A stretch of 32,428 nt of DNA, taken from contig JAKOYN010000164.1 in assembly GCA_029780415.1 (NCBI GenBank), positions 1-32,428 of the forward strand, read 5' to 3'. Numbering within the stretch: the first letter of the stretch is position 1; the number at the start of each line of letters is the position of its first letter. The translations under genes were made by a program, and so were the position numbers. Source of the DNA: RXIX01 sp003989075 (lineage in GTDB: Bacteria > Pseudomonadota > Gammaproteobacteria > Competibacterales > Competibacteraceae). A model generated the notes under the pieces. It was not told the DNA's origin and made no database searches. It saw only the letters and a list, made by a program, of their open reading frames with translations. Positions 17,401 through 24,521 of this stretch are shown here, piece by piece.

Positions 17401-18400
17401 GCCGAAATGCGCCCTGCAGTTCGATCTGCAGCGCTGCGCCGTCCTGGAACGGGGTCTTGTGCAGTTGTCGGTAGGTATCACCGAGTGCCTTGAGTAGACG
17501 GGTGCGCGGATCGGTGTCGGGCGTGCCGAAGCGGGCGGCCAGCCCTTCAATGCCGGCCTGGGTGAGGGCCAGAACCTGAACGTGCAGCGCATCCAGGCCG
17601 GGCGTGTCCTGGAGCAGGCGTGGCGCCAGCCGGCTGACATAGGCGCTGCCCTGGCAGAGTTTGAACAGCGGTTTGTCCTGACTGCTGAACACGCCCAGGT
17701 AGTTGGCCAGCCCGATGCCAAGCTCAAAGCTGTCGCCGGTGACTTCCGCATTCAGGCGGCTGAAGACGCCGCGATTTTCCACCCGGCGCACATAGCGTTC
17801 CAGCTCGCGCAGGTGGGCCTGATCATCGCTGAAATCATCCGGGTGCTGCGGGGCATTCAGGGAAAATTCCAGGCAGAGCAGCTCGCGCCGCTGGTCGCTC
17901 CGCAACAGCAGGAGAAAGTCGGCGCGGGCCGGTTCGCCCCGTCTGAGCCAGGCCGGATCGACCGGACCGCTCAGGTGCAAGGCGTCCCAGAAGGCCCGCA
18001 GACTGTCCATGCGATCCGGTTCCTGCTCGGCGTAACCGGGGCGACGATCACGCAGAGTGAGCGGGCACCAGAGCGCTTCCAGGCGCGGTTGCTGTGCGCG
18101 AGTGCGGTCGGGAGGGTTCATCAGGATCTCGCGCAGGCAGGTCCAGCCCAGACCATGGCCATTGACCAGCAGGTGATCGAGCCAGCCTTGCGCGCGCTGC
18201 AGGTAATGCGGATCGGTAGCGCTCAGTTGTGCATCCAGGTGGTTGCGCAGATCGCGCACCGTTTGGCGGCGCCATGCCTGCACCTGTGGATGGTCGCCAG
18301 CCACCAGTTGGCGATGCAGCAGATAGTTGAGCGCGCCACGCTTGACTGCGATTTCAAACAGATCACCCCATAAATCCTGATGTCCCGGTGTTGTGCTCAT
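14453..18400 (-). CDS. Large SF2-like helicase protein, possible nuclease-like N-terminus (unassigned module)
   Basis: 1315 residues. Walker A is GHPGIGKT (447-454) and Walker B-like is IVMVDE (663-668). A helicase C-terminal core follows: VLFFAQDRAFLETLA (831-845), TLHSD (867-871), VVLMTSSGSRGISFPRATHII (891-911, motif V-like) and LAQLIYRGRG (926-935, motif VI with Q928, R932 and R934). The spacing from Walker A to B is unusually long (about 210 residues), suggesting an insertion. The N-terminal 400 residues have D161...E178-F-S plus QAHLRELERY at 194-203. This loosely resembles a PD-(D/E)xK plus QxxxY pattern, but lacks the usual Lys. The C-terminal 350 residues match nothing I know. ATG 18400 overlaps the upstream gene's stop (ATGA), so the pair is probably co-translated. 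The function is unknown; DNA or RNA remodelling, perhaps defence, is inferred. Confidence 0.85.
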   Translation of the reverse strand: MSTTPGHQDLWGDLFEIAVKRGALNYLLHRQLVAGDHPQVQAWRRQTVRDLRNHLDAQLSATDPHYLQRAQGWLDHLLVNGHGLGWTCLREILMNPPDRTRAQQPRLEALWCPLTLRDRRPGYAEQEPDRMDSLRAFWDALHLSGPVDPAWLRRGEPARADFLLLLRSDQRRELLCLEFSLNAPQHPDDFSDDQAHLRELERYVRRVENRGVFSRLNAEVTGDSFELGIGLANYLGVFSSQDKPLFKLCQGSAYVSRLAPRLLQDTPGLDALHVQVLALTQAGIEGLAARFGTPDTDPRTRLLKALGDTYRQLHKTPFQDGAALQIELQGAFRRVARALPPALRGELGNYLATAPIGQPLTRTFSETVHNFCNPDQPLSLDTVMGWIDDDDALAAHLGAAPRQAIHSTLQAIGRAENPCLRDVHAAAVRAGLQAARPGALTVLALEGHPGIGKTTAVRDWLQAQTSGFLFVYLSPRVLINSSVLSDLAQRKPLSTVPSAPSGILTLTSNQQLIINAAPHQQKQHPGAAAYQGAVIFAGTTPAFVIPDPARAPRFFSSSAAQELEARHTRAGIHKSLVSANRGEIRNKALPGVFRTLGTAARHALAANPTLNQLALTATVQAYRELDESRSTIAGLSKIFQHKADTASGRRERQAMAARLPTVIVMVDEIAGDSAGAVLTQQISRWLDQEFLTPFNDNGEISPFRLILVVADASLGHATVLKRYLESAKDTPDRILIASSNGPRPLRLAADKLHLGARRCSALHIMADGFPARAPLTLRYDLSLLPLTRPAASNNQLPLRPYQLIRKATAEQLQQDALRIISDALRDSEGQVLFFAQDRAFLETLAENLASRADPRNGQPFPDTAITTLHSDTPPQERERLALPAIRDHFRVVLMTSSGSRGISFPRATHIIAVVPRFSVETGLMELAQLIYRGRGYYDDPQRPGHRISGDHASRTLTFMVRDFIVNDADTPAEERDRQWVRQALDLLTFLILLRATIHTRLSGDAAMPGQMLSVAPVGCIGNDELHTFLADHLPGFQREMQALIANRTVTDKGRFQSALDRVQRLFRNATYREWNSVMADRAKVTRLSRSLTASAQPLAGEIAEWTLPDNLYCVGPLWLERQDHSTAEELYRFDLSDPAREREAQQLLGQLWRINQDQNLPRKLRAHADALHTLLKHRRQEADDTASGPPDRRYTTAKSVAASRTWIVLPVDYPRFLDGTAATPATPSLGIADAARDDERWWQALYRAVAAVRMPGSVFPALPPYREMPFLVIIVPGDPTDLERALDDRYFMASSELNLLNTLLFADATSRPDGG

Positions 18401-21400
18401 GGCGCGGTATCCGTGCGCGGCGCCGGGGACAAGTCCAGGACCTCGGTGACCCGCGCCAGAACCGCCGGCAGACTGAGCAGCACCTCGCCGCTGCCGCTGC
18501 TCGGGGTGCGCGGATGCACGGAGACTTCGCCGATCGCGGCGATGTTGGCCGGTTGCAGGGCGGTGTAGGGATCGAGTACCGGCGGCACGTAATGGGGCTT
18601 TTTGGGGGTGGATGGCGCGTCCTGGCCGGATGACGACGGGTCGCTACGGGCAGGCGCTTTGCCTGGCCGGGCGGGTGCTTCGCTTTCCAGGTAATGCAGG
18701 CTGCGCAGCACCGCGATCAGATCATGGCGCCGCGGTGAATCGGCGCCGATCCAGTCCAGACGCTTGCGGGTTTCCTGTTCCAGAGATTCCGGTGTGGCCT
18801 GGCTGAGCAGGAAATAGATGGCAAAGCCCGATTGCGGTCGCCCGGCCTCGCCGTCCTCGTCGCTGATCACATGCAGGGTAGCAAAGGTATAGACCGGGAT
18901 CAGATCTTGGTCGCGCGGTGTCGCCAGGTCCAGATTCCAGTACGGCAGCGAGGTGTGGTAATTGGGAATTTCAAAGGCATCTTCACTGTTCCCCCGGGTG
19001 CGCAGTCGAGTGGCGGGAAATACGTCACGCACCAGCGGGTAGACGCACAGGTCGGGAAAGCGCCGCTGGATTTCCGCCAGAAAGAGCGGCTGTTCATGGT
19101 GGCGATGCGGGGTGCGCGCCCGGCCAACCTGCCGCCCGCCGCGCCGATGGCCCATGTAGAGCAGATAACGGCAGCCCTTTTGGTAGAGGCGCTCGATGGC
19201 CTTGAAGATTGCCGGCGAATCGGTAAAGACCTCGCGCCCCGATTCCAGGGCCAGCAGATTCGGGCCGCTGGCCAAGCGATAACCCGGTAAATGTGGATTG
19301 GCCTGGGCGATATAGCTGCGGCCGAGCAGCACGAAATCGCGCTGCTGGTCCTCGCTCAGCGCTGGGTGATCGGTGGCCGGGCGGGAGACGAAGGTCAGCA
19401 CGCCGATGCGGTCCAAAGTCGGTGCGCTGGGCGTTTGCATCTGCAGTGGCAAGGCCGAGAGCAGCGCGTTGAAGCTGTTGCGCGACTTGAACTTCCACTG
19501 GGAATCCTGGGGATTATCGGCGCCGGTTATGCCTTGCATGCGCGTGCGCAGGTGCTGGCCGAGGGCGTGCTCAATCGCCTGCGCTGCCGCATAAAGGCCC
19601 TGTTCGCCGCTCAGATCCTGTTCGCCGGCGCTGCGCCCCTGCTGCTGAAAGCGCAGCATGAGTGCGATCATCTGGGAACCGCGCTGCGGATCGCAGGCAA
19701 TCAGGCGTTCACACAGCACTTTCAGGGCGATATAGACCAGTACGGTAAACGCGACGCGGCGCGCGGCGAGGTGCTGGCGCTGCTGCGGATTGGGTCGGCG
19801 TGAATCGGCAATACCGAGCAGCTCCGGGTCATAGTGCACGCGCAGACTGCTTGCCAAGTGCCAGTTCTTGATCGGCAGTTGCGCGGTGATGGTGCCGTCG
19901 GGTTGCCAGAGAATCTGCACCAGGGCCTTGGGCGGTCGTCGCTGGACCCGATATTCGCTCGGCGTGCTGTGGGGCATGTGCAGCAGGGATTCACCAAGTT
20001 TTACGCTGACGCGCAGCGAGAACAGAGCGTCCGGCAGCGGATCGGCGGTGGTGACCTGCAGGCAGTTGAAAAACTCGATGCGTTGATCCTGGCCGGGTGC
20101 TGGCTTGACCAACGGCTCGGGCTGGCCCTGAAACGCGCGCTCCCGGTTCAGGATGCCGCGTAGAATATTCAAATAATAGCTGCGGGGCTGGCAGGCCAAT
20201 TCATTGAACAGCGGTCCTTTCCTTTTCAGGATGCCGATCACTGCGCTGGCGATGCGCTGCATCACGTCAATGCGCTTTTCCAGGCTTGCGAGGATACTGC
20301 GTGTTGCGTCCTGACCGTTGTCGTTGAAGTATTTGATCGCCTCGTGGATTTTTTTACCTACATCTGCATTCAGTTCCGCATCTGATGTATCCCGTGGCAC
20401 CACGATCGCCAGGACCAGCAATTGAACCAGTGATCGCGCCAACCCGCTCCGGCGCTCCGATTCTGTTTCCGGCAGCAGAGTTTCGCGCAGGCGGCGCAGG
20501 CGCAGCTCGAAGGCGGATTCCCGCCGCTCTGGATCGCGCCCGTTAATCCTGAAACGATAGCCAAGCAGCCGGATCAACCGAGGCTGCCCCTGGGTATCGG
20601 TCGCCGAAGCTTCCAGCAGCGGTGTGTTCCAGTCGCACCACACCGGCAGGCAGGAATAAAACGTGGCTTTCATCAGCTCGGTCGAAAGCAGAATGTTGCC
20701 GCCGGCGCTCGGGCCATAGTGGCTATCCAGGTCCAGCTCACGCTCGTCATGATTGGGATTGCTGAAGTAATCGTGCAGGAATAGCACCCGGCGCAGGTAT
20801 TCAGCAGCGAGTTGGGCGTCGGCACTCTTTTGCTGACGTTCGGCGCTGTGCTGGATGGCGGTCATGACATCGCGGGCTACGGTGGCACGGATGCGCGCGA
20901 GCGCGTCCTCGGCGAGAAATATGTCAATGAATTGTCGCAACTGCGCATCGCCCTGCTGGTAGTAGCTGCGCAACTCATTCTGGGTCCGCTGGATTTCATC
21001 CGTGGACCATTCCTCTGAGCGCTGTCGCATCAGCCGACCGATGGCGTCCAGCAACAGCGTCAGGCTATCGCCGGTTTCAATGATTTCAGTCGCACAGGTC
21101 ACCCGCCCAACCTGGTTCAGGTCGGGCGTGGCAGCCCGGGATTCAGCAAAGGCCATGTGCTGCACCCGGGTCAGGGCGTTACTTTCCAGCCGGTCGAGAT
21201 AGCCGCCCACCTTTTTGCCTAACGCCTGCAGGGCTGGCTCGGGGTGGTCAATGATGAACTGTTGCGGTTGCAGCGCCTCACGAGCGCACAGCTCATCGAA
21301 TTCCTTGCCGATCTGGTTTGCCAGGGCGAGGAGTGCCTGCTGCAGGGCTTGACCGCTGCCCTGGACAATGCGCCCACCCACGCGGACGGTTTGCCAGGCG

Positions 21401-21636
21401 GGCGGGCCTGGGTCAGCGTCATGCAGAAAATGCTCGATGGTCCCGAGACGGTTCAGCACCGCTGCGGTGTCGAGGCGCAGGCTGTTACAGTGGCGATCAA
21501 AACTCAGAAAGGCTGTTGTGCTGCCGGATGGCTTTGGGGTGAGCGCGACGTGCAGGGCGCGACTGAGCGCAGCCAAGTCAAGAGCAGGTGTGAAGGCTTC
21601 CGATTGCAGGCTGGCGCCGGTAGTGGGAGGAATCAT
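18397..21636 (-). CDS. Large protein of unknown function, partner of the helicase-like gene
   Basis: 1079 residues from ATG 21636. I recognise no domain. It has no signal peptide, no membrane segment and no P-loop. Residues 90-300 are helical and charged. Residues 360-500 contain several Arg-rich stretches. Residues about 740-945 look like an alternating beta/alpha domain: RIGVLTFVSRP, KAIERLYQKGCRYLLYMGHR with GHRRGGRQVGR at 829-839, DLCVYPLVRDVFPATRLR, then DLIPVYTFATLHVISDEDGE. After about 985 comes a Pro/Ser/Lys linker, then a short C-terminal piece. Its spacing to the helicase gene is an ATGA overlap, so the two form a coupled unit. The YihG-like acyltransferase lies 66 bp upstream on the same strand. 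A PIWI/RNase H-like fold for the 740-945 region is only a guess. Confidence 0.85.
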   Translation of the reverse strand: MIPPTTGASLQSEAFTPALDLAALSRALHVALTPKPSGSTTAFLSFDRHCNSLRLDTAAVLNRLGTIEHFLHDADPGPPAWQTVRVGGRIVQGSGQALQQALLALANQIGKEFDELCAREALQPQQFIIDHPEPALQALGKKVGGYLDRLESNALTRVQHMAFAESRAATPDLNQVGRVTCATEIIETGDSLTLLLDAIGRLMRQRSEEWSTDEIQRTQNELRSYYQQGDAQLRQFIDIFLAEDALARIRATVARDVMTAIQHSAERQQKSADAQLAAEYLRRVLFLHDYFSNPNHDERELDLDSHYGPSAGGNILLSTELMKATFYSCLPVWCDWNTPLLEASATDTQGQPRLIRLLGYRFRINGRDPERRESAFELRLRRLRETLLPETESERRSGLARSLVQLLVLAIVVPRDTSDAELNADVGKKIHEAIKYFNDNGQDATRSILASLEKRIDVMQRIASAVIGILKRKGPLFNELACQPRSYYLNILRGILNRERAFQGQPEPLVKPAPGQDQRIEFFNCLQVTTADPLPDALFSLRVSVKLGESLLHMPHSTPSEYRVQRRPPKALVQILWQPDGTITAQLPIKNWHLASSLRVHYDPELLGIADSRRPNPQQRQHLAARRVAFTVLVYIALKVLCERLIACDPQRGSQMIALMLRFQQQGRSAGEQDLSGEQGLYAAAQAIEHALGQHLRTRMQGITGADNPQDSQWKFKSRNSFNALLSALPLQMQTPSAPTLDRIGVLTFVSRPATDHPALSEDQQRDFVLLGRSYIAQANPHLPGYRLASGPNLLALESGREVFTDSPAIFKAIERLYQKGCRYLLYMGHRRGGRQVGRARTPHRHHEQPLFLAEIQRRFPDLCVYPLVRDVFPATRLRTRGNSEDAFEIPNYHTSLPYWNLDLATPRDQDLIPVYTFATLHVISDEDGEAGRPQSGFAIYFLLSQATPESLEQETRKRLDWIGADSPRRHDLIAVLRSLHYLESEAPARPGKAPARSDPSSSGQDAPSTPKKPHYVPPVLDPYTALQPANIAAIGEVSVHPRTPSSGSGEVLLSLPAVLARVTEVLDLSPAPRTDTAP

Positions 21637-21639
21637 GGC

Positions 21640-21670
21640 TTTCCGATCCAGGAGACAGGTATATCGGAAA
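21640..21670. repeat. Inverted repeat over the module's predicted start site and SD
   Basis: TTTCCGAT at 21640-21647 and ATCGGAAA at 21663-21670 are perfect inverted copies with a 15-nt spacer. The downstream arm (minus-strand GGAAA) is the Shine-Dalgarno-like sequence of the 1079-residue gene. The repeat could be an operator or an RNA hairpin that hides the ribosome-binding site. Confidence 0.55.
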
Positions 21671-21697
21671 TGATAGCCAGGATTCCCCTGCTGTCAC
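21670..21697 (-). promoter_or_regulatory. Putative sigma-70 promoter of the two-gene module
   Basis: On the minus strand GTGACA (21697-21692) and TATCAT (21675-21670) are 16 bp apart. The predicted start is near 21663, about 27 nt before ATG 21636. It lies wholly in the 66-bp gap after the acyltransferase stop, so the module could be transcribed independently of the upstream genes. Confidence 0.5.
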
Positions 21698-21702
21698 GTC
21701 AT

Positions 21703-22614
21703 TCAGCCAGTGGTCGCTCCGGCCGCCTGCCGTAACTCACCGATCAGCTGATCCTTGTCCGTCCATATCTGCCCGATCCACTGCTGCATCGCGTCGCGGA
21801 ACTGCGGGTCGTTGCGGTAGTCACCGCCGAGCAGTTCGGCGGGAATCGGCAGAGTGCGTACGCGCACGATCACCCGGCGAATGCGTCCGATGAGTAGATC
21901 CAGAAAGGTCGAACGGCCATCGGGATAAACCAGGGTGACATCGATGAAGGTGTGCAGACGCTGGGGCAGCGCTTCCAGCACGAAGGCCAGACCGCCGACC
22001 TTTGGGCGCAGCAGGTGGCGATAGGGTGATTGCTGGCGGGCGTGTTTATCCGGCCGGAAGCGGGTGCCTTCCAGGAAATTGAGAATCGTGGTCGGAAAGC
22101 TGTGAAAGCGCGCACACACCCGGCGGGTGGTTTCCCAGTCGCGGTCGCGATCCTCGGGATGCGCGGCCAGATGGGCGGCCGAATGGCGCTTCATGAAGGG
22201 AAAATCCAGCCCCCACCAGACGCCACCGAGCAGCGGCATCCAGATGAGCTGCTGCTTGATGAAGAATTTCAGGAACGGGATGCGGTGATTGAACACCCGC
22301 TGCAGCACCACGATATCCACCCAGGACTGGTGATTGGAACCGACGATATACCACTGGTCGAGGCGCAGACCGTCGAGGCCCTGTACGTCCCACTCAATGC
22401 GCTGGGTCAGGTCGATGATCCCGTTGTTGATGTCGATCCAGGTATTGGCCACCCGGATCAGCAGGCGCGAATGGAACTGGCGCCAGCCGGGCTGAGGGAT
22501 GATCAGCTTGATCAGCATGATCATGTAAAACAGGGTGCACAGGCACACGGTGTTGAGGATGAACAGGAGAGACGCCAGAGCACCGCGGATCGGCCCCGGC
22601 AGGAAGGCGAACAT
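21703..22614 (-). CDS. YihG-like membrane acyltransferase
   Basis: 303 residues, PlsC/1-acyl-glycerol-3-phosphate acyltransferase superfamily. The N-terminus has a hydrophobic segment (ALASLLFILNTVCLCTLFYMIMLI as one helix). The catalytic HX4D is His95-Asp100 in SNHQSWVD, and the second block is FLEGTRF. GGVWWGLDFPFMKRHS is typical of the YihG/LCLAT1-like group. It probably modifies phospholipid or lysophospholipid at the inner membrane; the exact substrate cannot be read from sequence. ATG 22614 has AGGA upstream. It lies 42 bp downstream of the Nudix gene and they may share a transcript. Confidence 0.85.
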   Translation of the reverse strand: MFAFLPGPIRGALASLLFILNTVCLCTLFYMIMLIKLIIPQPGWRQFHSRLLIRVANTWIDINNGIIDLTQRIEWDVQGLDGLRLDQWYIVGSNHQSWVDIVVLQRVFNHRIPFLKFFIKQQLIWMPLLGGVWWGLDFPFMKRHSAAHLAAHPEDRDRDWETTRRVCARFHSFPTTILNFLEGTRFRPDKHARQQSPYRHLLRPKVGGLAFVLEALPQRLHTFIDVTLVYPDGRSTFLDLLIGRIRRVIVRVRTLPIPAELLGGDYRNDPQFRDAMQQWIGQIWTDKDQLIGELRQAAGATTG

Positions 22615-22656
22615 GGTCAGGTTATCCTTATGAAATTGGAACGGGGAAGAGAAGGG

Positions 22657-23145
22657 TCAGAGCAACAGGCGTGTTGCCAGCCAGTCGCGCACCGCCAGAC
22701 CGGTACCGAAGTTCCAGGCCTGCAGGCGCTCGATGGGTACACGCTTGATCGCGGCCAGTTCCTCGCCCAGGACGATGTCGCCCGTGGCCGGAACATGAAA
22801 GGCCAGAATCAGCTGATTCTGGGCGAAGAACGGGTAATAGCCGATGAAGTGTGCGGCGGTGGCGCGCAGGCCGAGTTCCTCCCACACCTCGCGCAGCACT
22901 GCATCCTCGGGGCTTTCGGCTTTTTCCAGGAAGCCGGTGATCAGGCCGTACATCTTCTCCGGCCAGTCGCGGTTGCGCGCCAGGATCACCGCATCGTCCA
23001 TTTCGACAATGGCGGCGACTACCGGCAGTGGGTTATCCCAGTGCACATAGCCGCAGTCGGCGGCGGTACAGCGCGGGCGCGACTGACCGTTAAGCGGCAG
23101 GACCTGCAGGGCCTGTCCGCAGCGGGGACAAAAACGGGCGTCCAT
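22657..23145 (-). CDS. Zinc-ribbon Nudix hydrolase
   Basis: 162 residues. A zinc ribbon comes first: C6-P-R-C9 and C26...C31. The Nudix box is complete at 71-93: G71, E77, R85-E86, E89-E90, G92. It resembles a shortened NudC (E. coli NudC is about 257 residues, with an extra N-terminal domain missing here). The NudC SQPWPFPxS-type signature is not seen, so NADH/NAD-cap activity should not be assumed. ATG 23145 has GGAG about 9 nt upstream. Divergent from argF. Confidence 0.85.
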   Translation of the reverse strand: MDARFCPRCGQALQVLPLNGQSRPRCTAADCGYVHWDNPLPVVAAIVEMDDAVILARNRDWPEKMYGLITGFLEKAESPEDAVLREVWEELGLRATAAHFIGYYPFFAQNQLILAFHVPATGDIVLGEELAAIKRVPIERLQAWNFGTGLAVRDWLATRLLL

Positions 23146-23228
23146 GATGACGGTATCTCCGGTGCGATGGCGCGGGCCGTGGACGAGCGCAGGTGGAAAT
23201 CGGCGGCGCGTCTGGTCAAAATTTCATT

Positions 23229-23234
23229 TATAAT
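23229..23234 (+). promoter_or_regulatory. Candidate -10 box of argF
   Basis: TATAAT lies 157 bp upstream of argF on its strand. No good -35 is visible. A start near 23241 would put the terminator-like hairpin (23243-23276) at the very 5' end of the message. Confidence 0.35.
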
Positions 23235-23242
23235 AACCGGAG

Positions 23243-23276
23243 CGGCAGCTTGCTTGAGAGCTGCCGTTTTGGTTTT
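23243..23276 (+). terminator. Intrinsic-terminator-like hairpin in the argF leader
   Basis: CGGCAGCT (23243-23250) pairs perfectly with AGCTGCCG (23259-23266) across an 8-nt loop, followed by TTTTGGTTTT on the plus strand. No plus-strand gene ends upstream: the neighbour is the divergent Nudix gene. This hairpin therefore sits in the argF leader itself, and could be an attenuator, or a 5' stabilising hairpin. Confidence 0.55.
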
Positions 23277-23282
23277 GGAGAA

Positions 23283-23328
23283 CGGCTTGCGAACGGTTCG
23301 CGTTGCTGCGCGTGCGGTCCGCAAGCCG
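23283..23328. repeat. Second inverted repeat in the argF leader
   Basis: CGGCTTGCG (23283-23291) and CGCAAGCCG (23320-23328) are 9-bp perfect inverted copies with a 28-nt loop. A nested palindrome GCGAACGGTTCGC sits at the left arm. It lies between the terminator-like hairpin and the argF start. It could be an alternative RNA structure or a regulator site. Confidence 0.45.
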
Positions 23329-23385
23329 GCGGGCGACCACCACCCGGATTGCCAGCAATTCGGGCTCTTCACGCGATCATATTAA

Positions 23386-24306
23386 ATGAAACAACGCCAC
23401 TTTCTCAGCCTGTTCGACCTGACCCCGGCGGAGTTGCGCGCCCTGTTGCAGCGTGCTGCCGAACTAAAAACACTGCATCGGCGGGGGGAGCGTTACACGC
23501 CTTTTCCACAGAAAGTTCTGGGCATGATCTTCGAGAAGGCCTCGACCCGCACCCGGATCTCCTTTGAGGCTGGCATTGCCCAACTCGGTGGCAGTGCCAT
23601 TTTCCTGTCACCACGCGACACTCAGCTTGGGCGCGGCGAGCCGATCGAGGACACCGCGCGGGTGCTGTCGAGCATGGTCGATCTGGTGATGATCCGCACC
23701 TTCGAGCACGAAAAGGTCGAGCGCTTCGCCGCCTATTCGAGCGTGCCGGTCATTAATGGCCTGACCGACCACAACCATCCTTGCCAGTTGCTGGCCGATA
23801 TCCAGACCTTCATCGAGCATCGCGGCGATATCCGCGGGCGCACCGTGGCCTGGATCGGCGATGGCAACAACATGTGCAACAGTTATTTGAGCGCTGCCTG
23901 CCAGTTCGATTTTCATCTGCGCATCGCGGTGCCGCCGGGCTACGAGCCGGATACTGAGCTGCTGCAGCGGGCTGCTGGCCATGTGGTGCTGCTGCGCGAT
24001 CCGCGTGCCGCCGCGCGCGGTGCTGATCTGGTGACCACCGATGTCTGGTCGAGCATGGGCAAGGAGGAACAGCAGTCGCGGCGGATGCGCGATTTCGCCG
24101 ACTATCAGGTCGATGCTGACGTGATGGCCCAGGCCCGGCCGGATGCGCTGTTCCTGCATTGCCTGCCGGCGCACCGTGGCGAGGAAGTCAGCGCCGAGGT
24201 GATCGACGGTCCGCAGAGCCGGGTCTGGGATCAGGCTGAAAACCGTCTGCACGCGCAAAAAGCGCTCATGGAATTCCTGCTGCTCGGTGGCGCGGCCACG
24301 GCCTGA
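23386..24306 (+). CDS. argF: Ornithine carbamoyltransferase
   Basis: 306 residues. It makes citrulline from ornithine and carbamoyl phosphate in arginine synthesis. The carbamoyl-phosphate loop is STRTR (53-57), and HPCQ lies in DHNHPCQLLAD. The ornithine side is covered by the DVWSSMG segment and HCLPAHRGEE, and QAENRLHAQKALM closes the protein. ATG 23386 has no strong Shine-Dalgarno. The 240-bp leader region upstream contains two inverted repeats. Confidence 0.96.
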   Translation: MKQRHFLSLFDLTPAELRALLQRAAELKTLHRRGERYTPFPQKVLGMIFEKASTRTRISFEAGIAQLGGSAIFLSPRDTQLGRGEPIEDTARVLSSMVDLVMIRTFEHEKVERFAAYSSVPVINGLTDHNHPCQLLADIQTFIEHRGDIRGRTVAWIGDGNNMCNSYLSAACQFDFHLRIAVPPGYEPDTELLQRAAGHVVLLRDPRAAARGADLVTTDVWSSMGKEEQQSRRMRDFADYQVDADVMAQARPDALFLHCLPAHRGEEVSAEVIDGPQSRVWDQAENRLHAQKALMEFLLLGGAATA

Positions 24307-24347
24307 ATAGCGGCTCCTGGCCGGTCGCGTCCTTTCAATCATTCCCC

Positions 24348-24376
24348 ATCCCGCTGCTGCGCACCGGTCGCGGGAT
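24348..24376 (+). terminator. Weak terminator-like stem-loop after argF
   Basis: ATCCCGC (24348-24354) and GCGGGAT (24370-24376) form a 7-bp stem with a 15-nt loop. Only TT follows, so it is a weak intrinsic terminator at best. The remaining 145 bp before rnfA show no convincing promoter. Confidence 0.3.
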
Positions 24377-24521
24377 TTGCCACTCTCTGTCGCTGGCAGG
24401 ATGACGGCCGATTGCTCAGTCTGATAGATTGATGGCGGATCTGATGTTGCCAATCGTCATGGCGATACCACGCCCCGCGTGTCCACACTTGCGTATTCCT
24501 CCTGCCTGAGCGCTGCGCGTC

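Noticed and set aside
14453..18400. Assignment of the helicase to BREX, DISARM, Druantia or Zorya
   Set aside because: The partner genes of those systems (PglX/PglZ, DrmB, DruABCD, ZorAB) are absent and motif arrangement differs.
18397..21636. Assignment of the 1079-residue protein to pPIWI-RE or Argonaute
   Set aside because: A PIWI-like strand order was suspected, but no catalytic DED(X) residues, no Arg-Glu signature of pPIWI-RE and no PAZ/MID-like region could be identified by eye. Left as unknown.
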